This document shows, one piece after another, positions 34,290 to 47,586 of a DNA stretch of 64,000 nucleotides. The notes under the pieces were generated by a model, which saw nothing but the letters and a program-made list of their open reading frames with translations, had not been told where the DNA came from and did not search any database. The stretch's first letter is position 1. Each line of letters begins with the position of its first letter. Position numbers and translations under genes: made by a program. Source of the stretch: Coccinella septempunctata (Eukaryota > Arthropoda > Insecta > Coleoptera > Coccinellidae); the NCBI RefSeq assembly GCF_907165205.1, contig NC_058197.1, positions 13,031,266 through 13,095,265 of the forward strand, given 5' to 3'.

Positions 34290-37200
34290 TGTGTCTCTCC
34301 TTGAGTTGCACCGAGATGCTTTTTCAGACAAATCCTTCTTGTGAATTCCTGTTTTTAGTACACAAGGGTTCACACGAGGTTTCTGAGCAATAAATCTAGT
34401 TGAGTTATTCCTCAGGATGATCCACATCGTCTTCTCCTTCAATATTGTTAGGGCACTCAAAAGAACTCAACTTACTCGTTCGGAAACAGAAATTTCAACA
34501 GCCTCAAGTGATTCAGTGTGTTATGGTAGAGTTCATACATGAGGTATCTTAACAGTGATCAGAGGGGAGTAATGATCTCTTAGATCCTTGCAGACCTTCT
34601 CCTGCATTCGATGCTCGATATTCTTACAACTATAGAACTTCACCCTTGAAATATTTAAACGAAATATTTCCATTCCATTACATCAGCATCGATGCACTAT
34701 CTGATACAAGCCGTACTTTTTTGAAAGTCATAAATCTCCAAGAAAATCGTCTCGTCCTGTTCCAGTACTCCCGGAGTAGTGGTCTTTCTGCCAGACGCCA
34801 CGATGACGTAACTAGACGCCGGCGTCTGCCAGTCTGGATGCTTCCCCTCTAGAGATCCTACACCCTTCGCACGCTCGCCGTTCTTCCCTCCGGACGCGTA
34901 TTTCCAAAAAGGGTAGCCGCATTGCGACCGTGTATAAGAAGACTCAATTAGTTTCAATTTTTTTGGACAAAAAGACACGAAGATGACCATTTTTCTTCCA
35001 TTGAATGTTCGCTCTTCAGTCGAACCTTCAGTTGGACCTAAATAATCTAGATTTTAAGAAGTGTTGAGATCGGTCAGTCGAAAATATAAGCTTTAAATAA
35101 CGTTAATGTAACGTTAATGTTCACTATCGTTCTTCCACTCTTGTTATCCTTCATTTTACGTTCTTTTTCCACATCTTGTAGGCTTATTCTGTAACCAGCT
35201 TCAAATCAATCTTTCATTCCTTCGAACTATGGTAATTTTTCGGAAATATTGACATTTTTTGGACTCGAGTCCCAACATGAGAATACCACTTGAATTTTTT
35301 ATCTACTTCCTTACGTCTTCACTGTTTAATGCAGGTTCGTGGTCTTTCTACCCCAATATTTGATGCACCTGTCAAAGCCTAATGAGAAACGCCTCCAATT
35401 TAATTTTGTATAGATAAATAACAAGCAAAATCATGGTGGTTGTTGTAAAACATGCTGTAGAACCGTCCTAATCATATGATCTATATAATTGTGATTCTGC
35501 TAATTTCTGAAAGGGTGAACATAACGATTCTTTCATTTGAAAGTCGATCAAGAGTTGTAGACCTCTACACAAAGCTACCAGATTTTGCTGTGTAGTTGGC
35601 AGATTTTACCATAGGGAGAGTATGCATAATAAATAATCCAAAGGAGATTCTGAGATCTTGTGAGAAGGTTTTGGCATTTGGATTGCATCAAAGAGGCTAT
35701 ACGACCATCAGATAATGAACATGTATGGTTAAACTACACATACGTACCTGCCTACAGTAGGTATATGTGGATCTGCTTACTTCTAATTGGTCATAACTCA
35801 ACTGAATGCATTAGAGACTCTTGTAGATGCATCATCAGCACAACATATGTCTAGCTGATATTGCTTATGGATAGCAGATGACAGATGTTGGTATTTCCAA
35901 AGAGCTTCATTCACTAGGTTTAGAGCAGATTAATGGTAGATATATCATTTCGACAATAAATTCTATTAAATGTGCTGTTGAAAAGATGAAACTTGAATAG
36001 GATTTCGTTGATACGCTCCCAGTCCGATGTTCATATCCCACATCGAAGGAGGCCAAATAGAACCAGCCGTCTTGATTGACAGACGAACGATGAAGGCAAA
36101 GATTAGAGGGATTCGTATATTTTAATGTTACACAAGTTGAGATGGAGAAAAATTAGGATATGGAGGATTTTGGATCAATCAGGAATGAATAATTTTGGCA
36201 GTGTGTCATTCATGTTTTTTTTTTCTAGCGAGAAACGAACTGAGCACTTAAGCAGTCGCTATAGTATATTTTGGTAAAAAATCTCAGTTTTTCCATATTT
36301 CAAGTTCCAACTTCACGGCCAGTATAACTAGTGGAAAAATAGACATAGAAGTGATATAATTTACAACAATGTTCAACGTTGAAGGAATGTATCGTGATTA
36401 CATTAGACGATGTGTGAGAGAATAAATAGTTAGAATAATGAATGTTCGTATCATAATTGAACTGTAAGTGAAAAAACTGATAAAAATTTGCCAAAATTAG
36501 AGGATTTTAGCAAATTGAATTTTTCAGACACTGGAGAAATGCAATTTATTTGTTAGGGATAGTCAACCCTTATCAGCAGTGTCTACCGTTTACTTTTAAT
36601 GGTAGGTAATTATGGAAATGAAATTGATAAAAAAAATGTATTTCTCAATCACTTTTTGGTGAATTCCGATGAATGAGACGAAATGCCACAATCTTACCTC
36701 ATTTCAGCAGTTTTCAGGTGGACTTATGGTTGAAGAGCATTAGAATAAATTCTTCAAGAAACGAAGTTCTAAAATTCATAAGTACTGAAGAAGAAATTAA
36801 TTGTTTTTCCACTTGAAGAAATGCAAGTAGTAGTATTTTAAAAAAAATTGCTGAGACCATCCGGAAAAATTTCCCATATCTTTTCGCAAATTCAAATATT
36901 GAAAATCAAAAGATGAACCATGAAGAATCAATTATAAATAAATTGCCAAGGGGATGTTTCGTGTTTGGATTTAAATATGAGCAGGTTTAATCCAGTTAAC
37001 ACATATATTCCTACTTCATGAGGAAGTTTCATTGTGAATAATTAATTTCGAGATTTATATAACTTCACAGGGTGAAAAATGAGAATGAAAATAATGATCC
37101 ACTTCCTTCACTGGGGACTCCATCTGTTGATAATAACTCTAAGCGTAATACTATTTCGAGTTAGCCTTCTATACATTTTCGTGCCATGTATTGTTTGTTG

Positions 37201-38084
37201 CCAGAAGCAGTCAGTTCAAGGAGAAAAATCCCAAAAAATTCGACTTTTTTCATAGTGAGGAAATTGGGCTTCCTACAAAATATGGTCCTCTTTCCTTTAA
37301 TTTTTCAAATCATTAAGAAAGTGATAATAGAAGTTATCAAGATCATCTCTATGAGAATCTCAAGGTTTTCTGTTCTTTATGTAGATTTTTTTTTCATAAG
37401 TTTTCGTTTCATTCCGAAGAGAATCTCAGTTGAGATTATTTTCCATTTCTTTCATTAATGAAATTGAATTTCAACGTGAATAATTCTTGCTAAAAATCTC
37501 TTAGTTTCAAGATTTTTCTTGGTTTCTTCAAAAGTTGAAGAAATTACTGAAATTTTATATCATATAGCTGTAGTTACAAAAAGTATACTCAAAGAATTTC
37601 ATTTTCCTCGATTATTCTTGGATCTCTACCTACACTCCATACCCTTCATTTAATTGAAACTATGCAGGATTTACAAATTTCCTTCAATATGAGCAGAATT
37701 CACTGTTTACTTATCCATGTTTAAAAAAAAATGGTTAGCAACGAACCACCCCCTATTCGCCTAATTGTTTGAAATTGAACACGTAGGTGGCAAATGGCGC
37801 TTTTTAATTAACACTCCCACGTCTTCATTTCCCTCACTTCCTGTTGTATAAAAACAAGTGCAGGTGATCGAATTTGTAAGGATGCTGTTCATTCTACCGT
37901 AAATTTGTCGAGAGCGGTATAATTTTTTTTTAGTTATCCCTATATTTGAAATTTGTTGTTGAAGCAACCGGGGTGTATCTCTGGATATAATTTTCGATAT
38001 TTATAACCTGTTTATTAATACAAGATTTAAGTTCACCCAACTTAATCGTAGTAAAATCAGATTTTTCGGAATATTCGGAATTCT
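34290..38084. other. No recognised gene
   Basis: Mostly AT-rich. A GC-richer patch at 34780-34920 ('agacgccggcgtctgcc' dyad) opens antisense frames by composition. A 'TATAAAA' at about 37846 has no gene after it. Frames of 60-90 codons (35660, 36300, 37186) show no domain. Confidence 0.4.
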
Positions 38085-39190
38085 GGACGGATAATTATAG
38101 GTAATTGTCAGTTCAAGCAGACAATTATACATAATTTAAAATCAAACTACCAATTACACATTTCCAGTTCAAACTTGCAACTACTTATGTGTACTAGACA
38201 AGTTAAATTGGCAATCATGTACAAACTGGCAGTGAAATACAATTTCCAACAGCCTATTATGTGGAATTGTCAGTTAGAACTGGCAAATATGAATATAATT
38301 TCAGTTTGGCTGATAACTATACATAATTGCCAGTTCTAACTGACAGGAATACTTAGGTAGAACTGGCAAATATGAATATAATTTCAGTTCCAGCTGATAA
38401 TTATACAATTCTAACTGAAAGTCATGTATTATTATCAGATCAAACTCTCCGGAGATACTGTAAGTATAACTGTCAATTGGAACTGGCAAATATACCTAAT
38501 TTTCAGTTTAACCTGATAATCATAAATAATTGACACTTCTAACTGACAGTTTTACATACAGTATTTCAAGAGTTTGATCTGACATGAATAATTATACCTT
38601 CTTTTACATAAAATGATGTATAATTGTCAGACCTAACTCGGAAATACTGTATCCATGTATAATTCCCAGTTATAGTTGGCAATTATACTTAATTGCCAGT
38701 TTCATCTGACAATCATACATAACTGCCAGTTGAAACTGACAATCGATAATCGATACTGTTAGTTAGAACTGACAATTAAACTCTAACAATTAGTTGAAAC
38801 TGGCAGTTATACCTTATTGCCAGTTTGAACTGGCGAATATTTATGTAGAGTGAGTGCTGACAAATTGACAATTATACATACGTTATTACCAAATGCCACC
38901 TGCTTGATCTGGCAATTATGTTTAATTGTCAGTTTGAACTGACAATTTTGTGTGTACAATGATACTGTTAGTTATAACTGGCAATTATACCATATTGCCA
39001 GTTTGAACTGGGCGACTACTTGTGTATAGTACGTTCTAACTGACAATTTTACATACGTTGTTGCCAAATACCACTTTGATATGTCAACTATGTTTAATTG
39101 TCAGTTTGAAGTGGCAATTATATAGCCATACCTAATTGCTTATTTGAACTGCCAATAATGTGTATAATTGTCAGTTTGAACATTGCGTGA
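38085..39190. repeat. Field of degenerate dyad repeats (~1.1 kb)
   Basis: Dozens of variants of 'aattgccagttngaactggc' and 'ctgacaattatacataattg' recur every ~30-60 bp. The core AATTGNCAGTT / AACTGNCAATT is itself a palindrome, so orientation alternates. Units are diverged and unevenly spaced, and the field stops sharply near 39190. No protein is encoded. Confidence 0.8.
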
Positions 39191-40870
39191 AAAACTACGT
39201 TATTTTTTATATCATCGATTTGAATTCTTCAAAAATTTTAAATCCTTTCGAACTGAAACAAATTATTGAGAAAATTATTACAATATTTGCAGCTTTTTTG
39301 ATATAGATTACAAATTATATGTACAATTCGTCATTGTACAACTTCTATGGCGGTCTATTGTGATATTTCCTGATTGAAAAATTTGAAATTATTCTATTTT
39401 TCAAACCCCTTCCATATTTTCTTAGAAAGGTCCAATTCACCATCGCGATATCGGTTTCGAGAGCAACGACTGTATGTCATCTGAAGTAATTATTGCCGCT
39501 TAGATTCTTCCAATAGAAAAGATCTGATGAGAAACTCAACGATTCATCTGGAAGTGGAACAAATACAATGTTGCTACTTTTTCCGTTATGCCACTTTAAA
39601 AGGCAGTTCTTGGTGCATCTAATCCTAACAGAACAATGTCCATCAACTTCTGAAAAACTCATAAACATCACCAAATACGGACGTTTACTCTTGCCGATTT
39701 CAGAAATATATCACTGGACCAGTTTTTCTCACTCATTCCGATAAAATATATGCGAAATAACAGATAGTTTTATTTATGAGTGGTGTGTTTGTTGTACGAC
39801 GTTCAGAGTCGTCGAGTATGGGCAGGGCCGTCCCAGGCAGTGCAAGGCCCTTTGCCATATCCAAGGGCCCTTCCATGAAGAAAGTTAATTGCATGAAGCA
39901 TGTCCTGAATTGAATTTTGATAATAAGTAACTGATTCTAGCTTCAATATAGCTATAAATACTATTGATTAAATCATATTTTTTAGGGAATAACTGAGTAG
40001 TTTGTTGTCATTTACAATTATATTGAGCATGTAACTAGTTAAGGGCTCCTTTCAATATAGGAGAATACACAAAAAGATTAAAATTTTATATCATACAATG
40101 GTTTCTATTTTTCCTTTGTATTATATGTGTTACTCGTTTGTATTTTCTTCTTTTCTTTTCTTGTTTTTTACATATTTTTTCTAGCTAATTCATTGTTTAG
40201 GTATATTGAATAATTCGAGTAGAGGAACTGTTATTTTTACAGTCAATCTATGCTTCAATCCCACTATAGCAGTTTCCAAATGATGAATTCAACAATTGCA
40301 CGCGTTATCTAATGAAATATAGTCTTCTTATCCAGACGAAAAGCTGCCTCATCGCGTTAAATTCTGGAAGATTTGTTCAGTAGTGACCTTGTTCAATGCA
40401 ACGAACGTCTAGACAATTATTGATGTACAAAATTAAATTGTCAATTCACATTGTTTGTGGGTCGATGCACACAAATAGATATTTACCCACCTGAAATCCG
40501 TTTCGATACAATGCGTGTTCGGAAAAGCCTGGATGACTTAATCGATCAGCTCTTTCACCCCCACAAAAACCTCTGATCGTACTTCAAAACTGAAGTGAGA
40601 GATCGAATCCAAGAAATTCAGATGTTGACTGTTCCCTCCTGTCATAGCATTCATCAGGATTTCACATTCATATACAAAAATTATCAAATTTTGACATATT
40701 TAGTGACTCTTTTTAGAACTTATTGACGTTATGAAACTTTTTTCTATTTTGTGTTGCATAAATTAAAATATTATGCAACTGGAGACGAAAATAGATTTCA
40801 CAATTAGTGACAAAAATTCCATTGATTTAACTCAAGATCATAACATAAAATATAAATTAGTAATTTTAAA
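39191..40870. other. No recognised gene; possible transposon end at 39830
   Basis: AT-rich apart from 39825-39880, where 'gggcagggccgtcccaggc' and 'ccaagggccctt' stand out and resemble terminal sequences of repeats; its partner was not found. It may be an end of the Crypton-bearing insertion that follows. Confidence 0.3.
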
Positions 40871-40879
40871 TATTGATAA

Positions 40880-41870
40880 CCCAATTACTGCAATTGTTTA
40901 AATTTCCCGATGACAAACTTGTTTTATGGCTCGCTCTGGATGTTATTTGGGAAGTGTGGCACACTGCATTACTTATATGCTTCACCAAGAATATCTATTG
41001 CAATACGTTTTTTATTTTCAATGGAATTCTCAAAATATCTCTCTGCAACAGTGCTTGATTTCCCACCAAAATGTCTCTTTAATTTCAATATATTAGCGCC
41101 ACTACTAGCTAATAAATTGACAGAGCTTCTTGTGAAGCAGTGGCCAGTATATAAGACAGGATTTGAAAGTCTAAGAAATTGTACAAAAATTTTTGGCAGA
41201 CTGCTACGTTAAACATCGCAATTCCCACAGGATTTCTGGTACATTTTCCATTTACATATGTTATTAAACTAAAAATCTGTGGTGTTTAAGGTTATTAGGA
41301 CGCAATGTATCTTCTTAAAATTTCAACAAAATTTATATTTTTAGAGTCACCAGTAGTAATTTCAAACTTCCGCATAACTTTCGTTATCAAGTATTCTCTG
41401 TCATCAGCTTCTAACACAAATTTGGCAAAATCTTCTTTGGTAAAAACTTTTGACTTCTTAGCTCTGTTTAATTTCGATTGGCATTTATTTGATATACGCT
41501 ATCATATTTGTGTATTTTTAGTGTCAATATTCTTGTTTAGATTTAGTTCAGATCTTAACTTTGAGTAAAGTATCCATAATGTGGATACTTTCAGATCTTT
41601 CTCACCCTCAAAATATGCAAGAAGGACTTTCTCATTAATATGTTCTATATTCCTTTTCATAGTTTTCATCACAACAAGTTATTAATTATTTGTAAGCCAA
41701 ATCGCAAACTGCCCTTGACTTTTTGGGAATTACAGATGAAAAACCATTTTAAGTGCTGCCACTTCAACATCGCTTGGCACCTCTTCAGAACTGGAATCAC
41801 TCATTATGTGAAACTGAATAAAAACCATGCGTTCAGGCTCATTTATTTACAAAATGTCTAAAGGTGCCTA
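40880..41870 (-). pseudogene. Crypton (tyrosine recombinase) relic
   Basis: Minus-strand coding remnants, from N- to C-terminus. 41640-41560 gives 'NEKVLLAYFEGEKDLKVSTL' (SAM-like core-binding domain, with 'LWILYSKLRSELNL'). 41470-41290 gives 'FTKEDFAKFVLEADDREYLI'. 41220-41000 gives the catalytic end, with 'PVLYTGHCFTRSS', 'SSGANILKLKRHFGGKSSTV' and 'AERYFENSIENKKRI'. The GHCFRR (HxxR) box of Cryptons reads HCFT here, so the Arg is lost; the nucleophile Tyr in AERY is present. About 100 residues of the middle catalytic domain are missing, and several stops interrupt it. A start-like 'MSDSSSEEVPSD' precedes it near 41810. Confidence 0.7.
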
Positions 41871-41979
41871 CAGATTACTCTGACGTGACGTGGGCCCACG
41901 TCATAATGCGCATGGTTCGAAAATCTAACATGGGATTTTGCGCGGAAGCGTTCAAACTGGTCAAATCTGTAGGCACCTT
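41861..41979. mobile_element. 119-bp miniature inverted-repeat element
   Basis: Ends AAGGTGCCTACAGATT (41861-41876) and AATCTGTAGGCACCTT (41964-41979), perfect 16-bp TIRs. The interior holds the palindrome 'acgtgggcccacgt'. It sits at the 5' border of the Crypton relic. Confidence 0.8.
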
Positions 41980-42950
41980 AACTGACAGCAGTCAAGACAC
42001 ATGATTTTTGTTTTCACAGTTTTTATCATTAATATTCTATTTACTATCAGTAGTAACCTATAATATTTGACTTGATTCGTCTTTCACGAGGTAGATTCGC
42101 CTCTTTAGATGCATCAATACAATTGGTATATAGGTATCATATAGGTATTCAAAGTTTACATAGCCAATAGGCATTAGTGACAATATGCAGTAGTTCTAAC
42201 GACTGGAAGGGATAATAGCCAGTAGCTGCAATACGTGGTAGATAAAACGAATTATATTAACTTTAAACAAGTCGTTTGATTGATTTTATATCCTAGTATA
42301 AAATGTAGCTGGAAAAGGTTTAGATGATCAATATAATCCATCCTACTCTCTTAATCCTCCGTTCCTCGTATCTTGCAGCGATGTAAAGTTTACAAGTTGA
42401 TCTGCAGTTCCACCTCATCTTAAATACTCTGATGTTGTAGCTACCTTTATGAAAAAAGGTTAATAAATATCGGATGCCACCTTAATCAGACGCTTAATAT
42501 GAAAATCTGATATTAACGATGAAATTATTCAATCCTGCAAACGGAAAATCCTTCGTTGGGTGACCAAAATTCCCGGTTCGTATATCAATATTCCGATTAT
42601 TTTCACCAACCAACTCGTTTCGTGGTTTAATCGACATTCAATGCTTAAAGTCAAGGTCGCTTCAACTCCGTTTTTTCTCCACTGTGCACTCCGAAGGATC
42701 CGCTTTGAGGACAATGACTAAAAAGGAGATGCGAACTTCTATGGATGTTCTCTTTTCGATCTGCGAAGTGTACGGGTTTGGTTGTTATCACCGGAGTTTA
42801 TACCTCATCAAACACCCCTACTGTTGGTATCAATGTGAAGAAGTCACCTAGGAATCAGAACACCTAGTGTTCTGAACTTTTCTAACAAAATTATGCACGA
42901 CCACATGAAGCCAGAAGCACTTTTTCTCATTTTGAAGACAATCAAGTCTT
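41980..42950. other. No recognised gene
   Basis: AT-rich; a 62-codon minus frame at 42529-42714 has no known domain. Confidence 0.4.
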
Positions 42951-43780
42951 GACGAATTTTTAACTGACCCCATTTTTTTGGGAATCTTTCGATGGTCAAC
43001 GTTCGAGTAGTTTTTCTTCCAGAAAAATAATCCTAGATCTGAATGTTATACATATTCTGAAGGAGCAACTCTTCTAGTTATAAATCTGAGAATTTCATCC
43101 ATCTCGGCGCGACCATTCGGTGTTGACGAAATTTTAACTGACCCCATCTTTTTGGGAATTTTTCGATGGTCAACGTTCGAGTAGTTTTTCTTCCAGAAAA
43201 ATTATCCCAGATCTGAATGTTATACATATTCTGAAGGAGCAACTCTTCTAGTTATAAATCTGAGAATTTCATCCATCTCGGCGCGACCATTCGGTGTTGA
43301 CGAAATTTTAACTGACCCCATCTTTTTGGGAATTTTTCGATGGTCAACGTTCGAGTAGTTTTTCTTCCAGAAAAATTATCCCAGATCTGAATGTTATACA
43401 TATTCTGAAGGAGCAACTCTTCTAGTTATAAATCTGAGAATTTCATCCATCTCGGCGCGACCATTCGGTGTTGACGAAATTTTAACTGACCCCATCTTTT
43501 TGGGAATTTTTCGATGGTCAACGTTCGAGTAGTTTTTCTTCCAGAAAAATTATCCCAGATCTGAATGTTATACATATTCTGAAGGAGCAACTCTTCTAGT
43601 TATAAATCTGAGAATTTCATCCATCTCGGCGCAACCATTCGGTGTTGACGAATTTTTAACTGACCCCATCTTTTTGGGAATTTTTCGAAGGTCAACGTTT
43701 GCGTAGTTTTTCTTCCAGCAAAATAATCGTTGATCTGTAATCGTGTATCTAGTAATAAATCTACAAATTTCATCGAGCTA
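42951..43780. repeat. 174-bp tandem satellite-like array
   Basis: Unit starts ('gacgaa' before 'ttttaactgaccccat') at 42951, 43125, 43299, 43473 and 43647 give an exact period of 174 bp with four full units plus a partial fifth. The central units are almost identical, while the first and last differ at more sites ('ttgatctgtaatcgtg' in the last). Confidence 0.95.
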
Positions 43781-43791
43781 GTTACAGTGGT

Positions 43792-43860
43792 GGTTCCAGG
43801 AGGGGGGGCGTATAATTTTATATTTGAAATTCTGTGAGATGTTTGTTATAAAATCAAAAG
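43792..43860. repeat. Possible hAT-like transposon end
   Basis: 'cagtggtggttccaggaggg' is followed by 'tataattttatatttgaaat', which resembles the reverse complement at 14626-14570. Only one end is seen. Confidence 0.3.
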
Positions 43861-46800
43861 GTATACCTTTATAATAATTGTAATTTTAAATATGCTATAT
43901 GTTTGAAAGAAAACCACCTTCTCATATAACGATTAGCATCCGAAAGGAGTTTAAAGTTCTAGACGAAACAAGTCTTGAATGTTCAAATATTGATGACTTT
44001 TTGCCATTCCAACAATCAACCGGAGTCATACAAATCCGATGTGGGAATGTCACATTCAAACAATAACGAGATCGAGACAATAATTACAAATGCACTCTTC
44101 TACTCTAGGACACGATCTATTACAATATTGGGTCGGTCAAGATCCAAGGCGAAGGTCAAAAGCACCATTATGCATCGTTTTTTTCATTAGAACATAAAAG
44201 GGGTCATTTGCAGTACTGACCACTCTTTAGGGATAGATTGTTGGTCTCTTTAGCCTTCAAAACGGTCATTCCTGTCTTAGGTTTCATGATATATTGAAGT
44301 AAGAATTAGAAATAGTGTGCCAGTTGAAGAATCACCAAAATATTTATTTGGTTACCTAGAAGTTAACTCAAAATTTGTTTTTTTTCAGCAGGGGAATTCA
44401 TGGGAAAATTATTCCTTCTCTTACTGCTCACAACGCATTAATACTTTTCTCATGTTATAATCTCTAGAAAATTCAACGTATAATGAGCAGTTTATAACTT
44501 TACTATTGTGGGAAAGAGAATCTATAGGATTTGTTTCATATTTCAATATACCTAATGCATTTTTAATTAACAAAGGAGGTATATCGAAATATAGAAAAAA
44601 CATTGGCAAGGATGAACGTTAAATATGAGGCAGTTCAATATAAAAGCAGAATTTTGGAACCTTATCTACTCAGTGGTTTTGGTATTATTATCTTCTCTTT
44701 GAATATTGATATTTTTATCTATGTTTATTCGAAAAAAGTTTATACTTTAAGTCGGGAAATGATATTGAAGACATAAGAATTCATTATTTCGTAAGAACTA
44801 ATTGTAAAACTGATATTTTTATGCAATTCTCTTTTAACTGTATGTCTAAAAGGTGCATGATTTCACTTATATTCTTCGATAATTATAGGCAAATATATTA
44901 TATTGCTTCATGTTCATTCGATATATTACTACTTCAAACTTGAATTTGTCAGGAAGCTGCAGGAAATTCTTCAGAATCTGAAGACATCTCATGAGAATGT
45001 GGGATTGGGTTCTATGGAAAGATTGAAAAACGGACTGATCATTTTTTTCTTTATTTATGAAATCTAACGAACTACTTAGGTATATAAATTTGTTTTACAA
45101 AATAAAAAAGCAATACTTAAAACTAAGCAATATTCATTTATATAAAAAGAAAACTAAATATTAGTTACGGAATCAATGAATATTGCTTGAAAAAATAGGA
45201 AAGCTTAAAGAATCGAATATTTTCATTGAAAACAATTAATTAAATGCTTATAACGAAAGTTTACAGAACTAACATATTCAAAAAATCCACTGCCACAAAC
45301 AAAAAATTTTTGTATTTTCGTTTCTGCAATTAAAAAATTTTCAATTCAAGACATTTTTCAAATGGATTGATGAATTTTGAATATGCTTGTTTCCAGAGAT
45401 CCTAAGATGACAAAATCGCAGTCTTTGTATGTACAAATATTATTTTACACACTTAACTAAGCTGTTGACATTTTTCTAAACAATCCCGAACGTAAATTTA
45501 AAGTTTTCTACCTTCTTTCTCATCACTCTAAAAGTATCACAAACCTCAATATTTCTCCAAAAATAGTCGAATGAAGGCAATTTATCACAACAAGCTGTTA
45601 GATCAGATTCACAATGTGTTATGTTAAAACTCCATCATTTTTCATCGAATGATTCTTTGACTCGCGCATATAACGTCCATCTTCAAAAACAGACATTCAA
45701 TATTCTGACTTCGATTATATCTCCTAGTTATTTAAAAAAATAAATATTATTCAGAGGTACTTACTAGCTAAGGTATCACATTTATACAATTTATACAATA
45801 CAGGATGAACTTATTTATTTTTTAGTTTAGTTTTTCGAAAATATAGCCTTCACAACAAAGAATGAGAAAGGAAGATTTCATAAAAATACTGGCATACAAA
45901 CTTTTTTATTTTATTTTAACGTCACTAGAAATTACTCGATTTTAAATCAACCAGAGGTTGTAATTTTTGGAATTATCTCAAAAATAAATACATCACGAAA
46001 AGCTCAGAAATAATGTCGAAATGAGATCAAATGTTCATTGTCGTATATCATATCGCATTAAAAAAAATTGCAGAAAATCAACGAAGATTATACGTTTACC
46101 TTGATAAATACAAAACGAATCGACAATATCGATTAATTAATAAGAAAGTTCATCCACTTTCTCTACGCCTCATTTTTATAAGTTGTGTAAGACTTACTTC
46201 ATATTATGTACAATTATGGCAAATTGAATGGGTTCACTTCTTTAGTGATGGAGAAAATTTGTTAAGTAAATGCGGTTCATATGAGGAATCAAGTTAAATG
46301 TTAACTTCTTGGGATTGGTGGTTTGCGGAGATGAGAACTAAGAACGGATTTGTTGATATTTTTCCAGTAACGCCCAATTAAAAAAAACAGATTTTTCAAC
46401 ATATGGTCGATCTATGTGAGTAGAGATATTATATAATTTTTCCGTGAATCGTATTATTTTGCACACATATTTCTGATAATGTTTTTAGATTATTGAGGGA
46501 AATAGTTATTTATGGTTTGATTCCCATCCGGGTAGATACAGGGTGTAAATGTATAGTTGTGAAAAATTTGGGAATACGAATTGGTTTCGTAAAAACTTTT
46601 ATCTACATTCATATTATACCATTGAAAATTTACTTGATAGTTTGATTCATTTTGAACCAGTAAGGTCCTCTGTAATTTCCTGTTAAAAGTGACGGTTTCT
46701 GAGAAAATTTCTTTCTTGTGAATTTTCTGTTTTCTGAAAAAATAATTCACAATTGCTTCTCAGGTGCCAACCTGAGGCTGACAGAAAAAAAGTTATGAAA

Positions 46801-47579
46801 AAGACCCACACTATTTTCGACAAGGAATCAAATTTTTGCGCAAATATTCATTTACTCCCTGTATGTTAATTTTTTTGGTTCGGTCAATGCGAGTAATAAT
46901 TTTTTCCAAAATAATCCTTCTGATGATTTTTATTAATTCCAACAGAAACTTTGGTTATTTAAAAAAACACTATCAAATTGTGATTGAATACTATGGACTT
47001 CGGTCACATTCTTGTGATACGTTTTCTGAATAGAATTGATAAAAATGAAAAAAAATTGATAATGCGACCACATATCGACCTCTCAAAAATTCATTTATAT
47101 AATTTTCTAATATAAGCTAACGTTCTGACCGACTCTATGTTTTCTTAAGTATTTACTCAAGTGTACTAGAAGTAAAGAAAAATTAATTAGTGTTTTCGAT
47201 CGAGCTCAAAAGGACTAAGAAGTATTCTCGTAGTAAAAACTCGATGTTAAATGAAACAATCAATTCGACTGTTTATATTATTCTATGGCTACAACTCTAT
47301 GTGAGACACATCATCGCGTCGAAAATATTACATAGGAAACAAATTTCTAAGACGCAAATTAGGCCTATTGGTCGGAACAATCAATGTATATAAAACCTTG
47401 TGTTTCTTCTATTTGTACAATGACGCATTTTGTTGTTTGGAAAACAAACCATCGGTTATATCGAGAACACAATAATGTAGACGTCAGTCGCTTATTTTTT
47501 TCAGAAATTCACGTTCGATAAACAACGTCCAGAAAAAACTGATTGAGATTGTTTCGATTGATCCTGAAAGTTTCAACTA
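43861..47579. other. No recognised gene
   Basis: Very AT-rich. Short frames only; a 'gattctttgactcgcgcata' at about 45651 is a scrap of the CAGGGTG family. No exon is supported. Confidence 0.4.
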
Positions 47580-47586
47580 GCGGTAG

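Noticed and set aside
37840..37880. TATAAAA box
   Set aside because: No initiator with good spacing and no gene downstream; expected by chance in AT-rich DNA.
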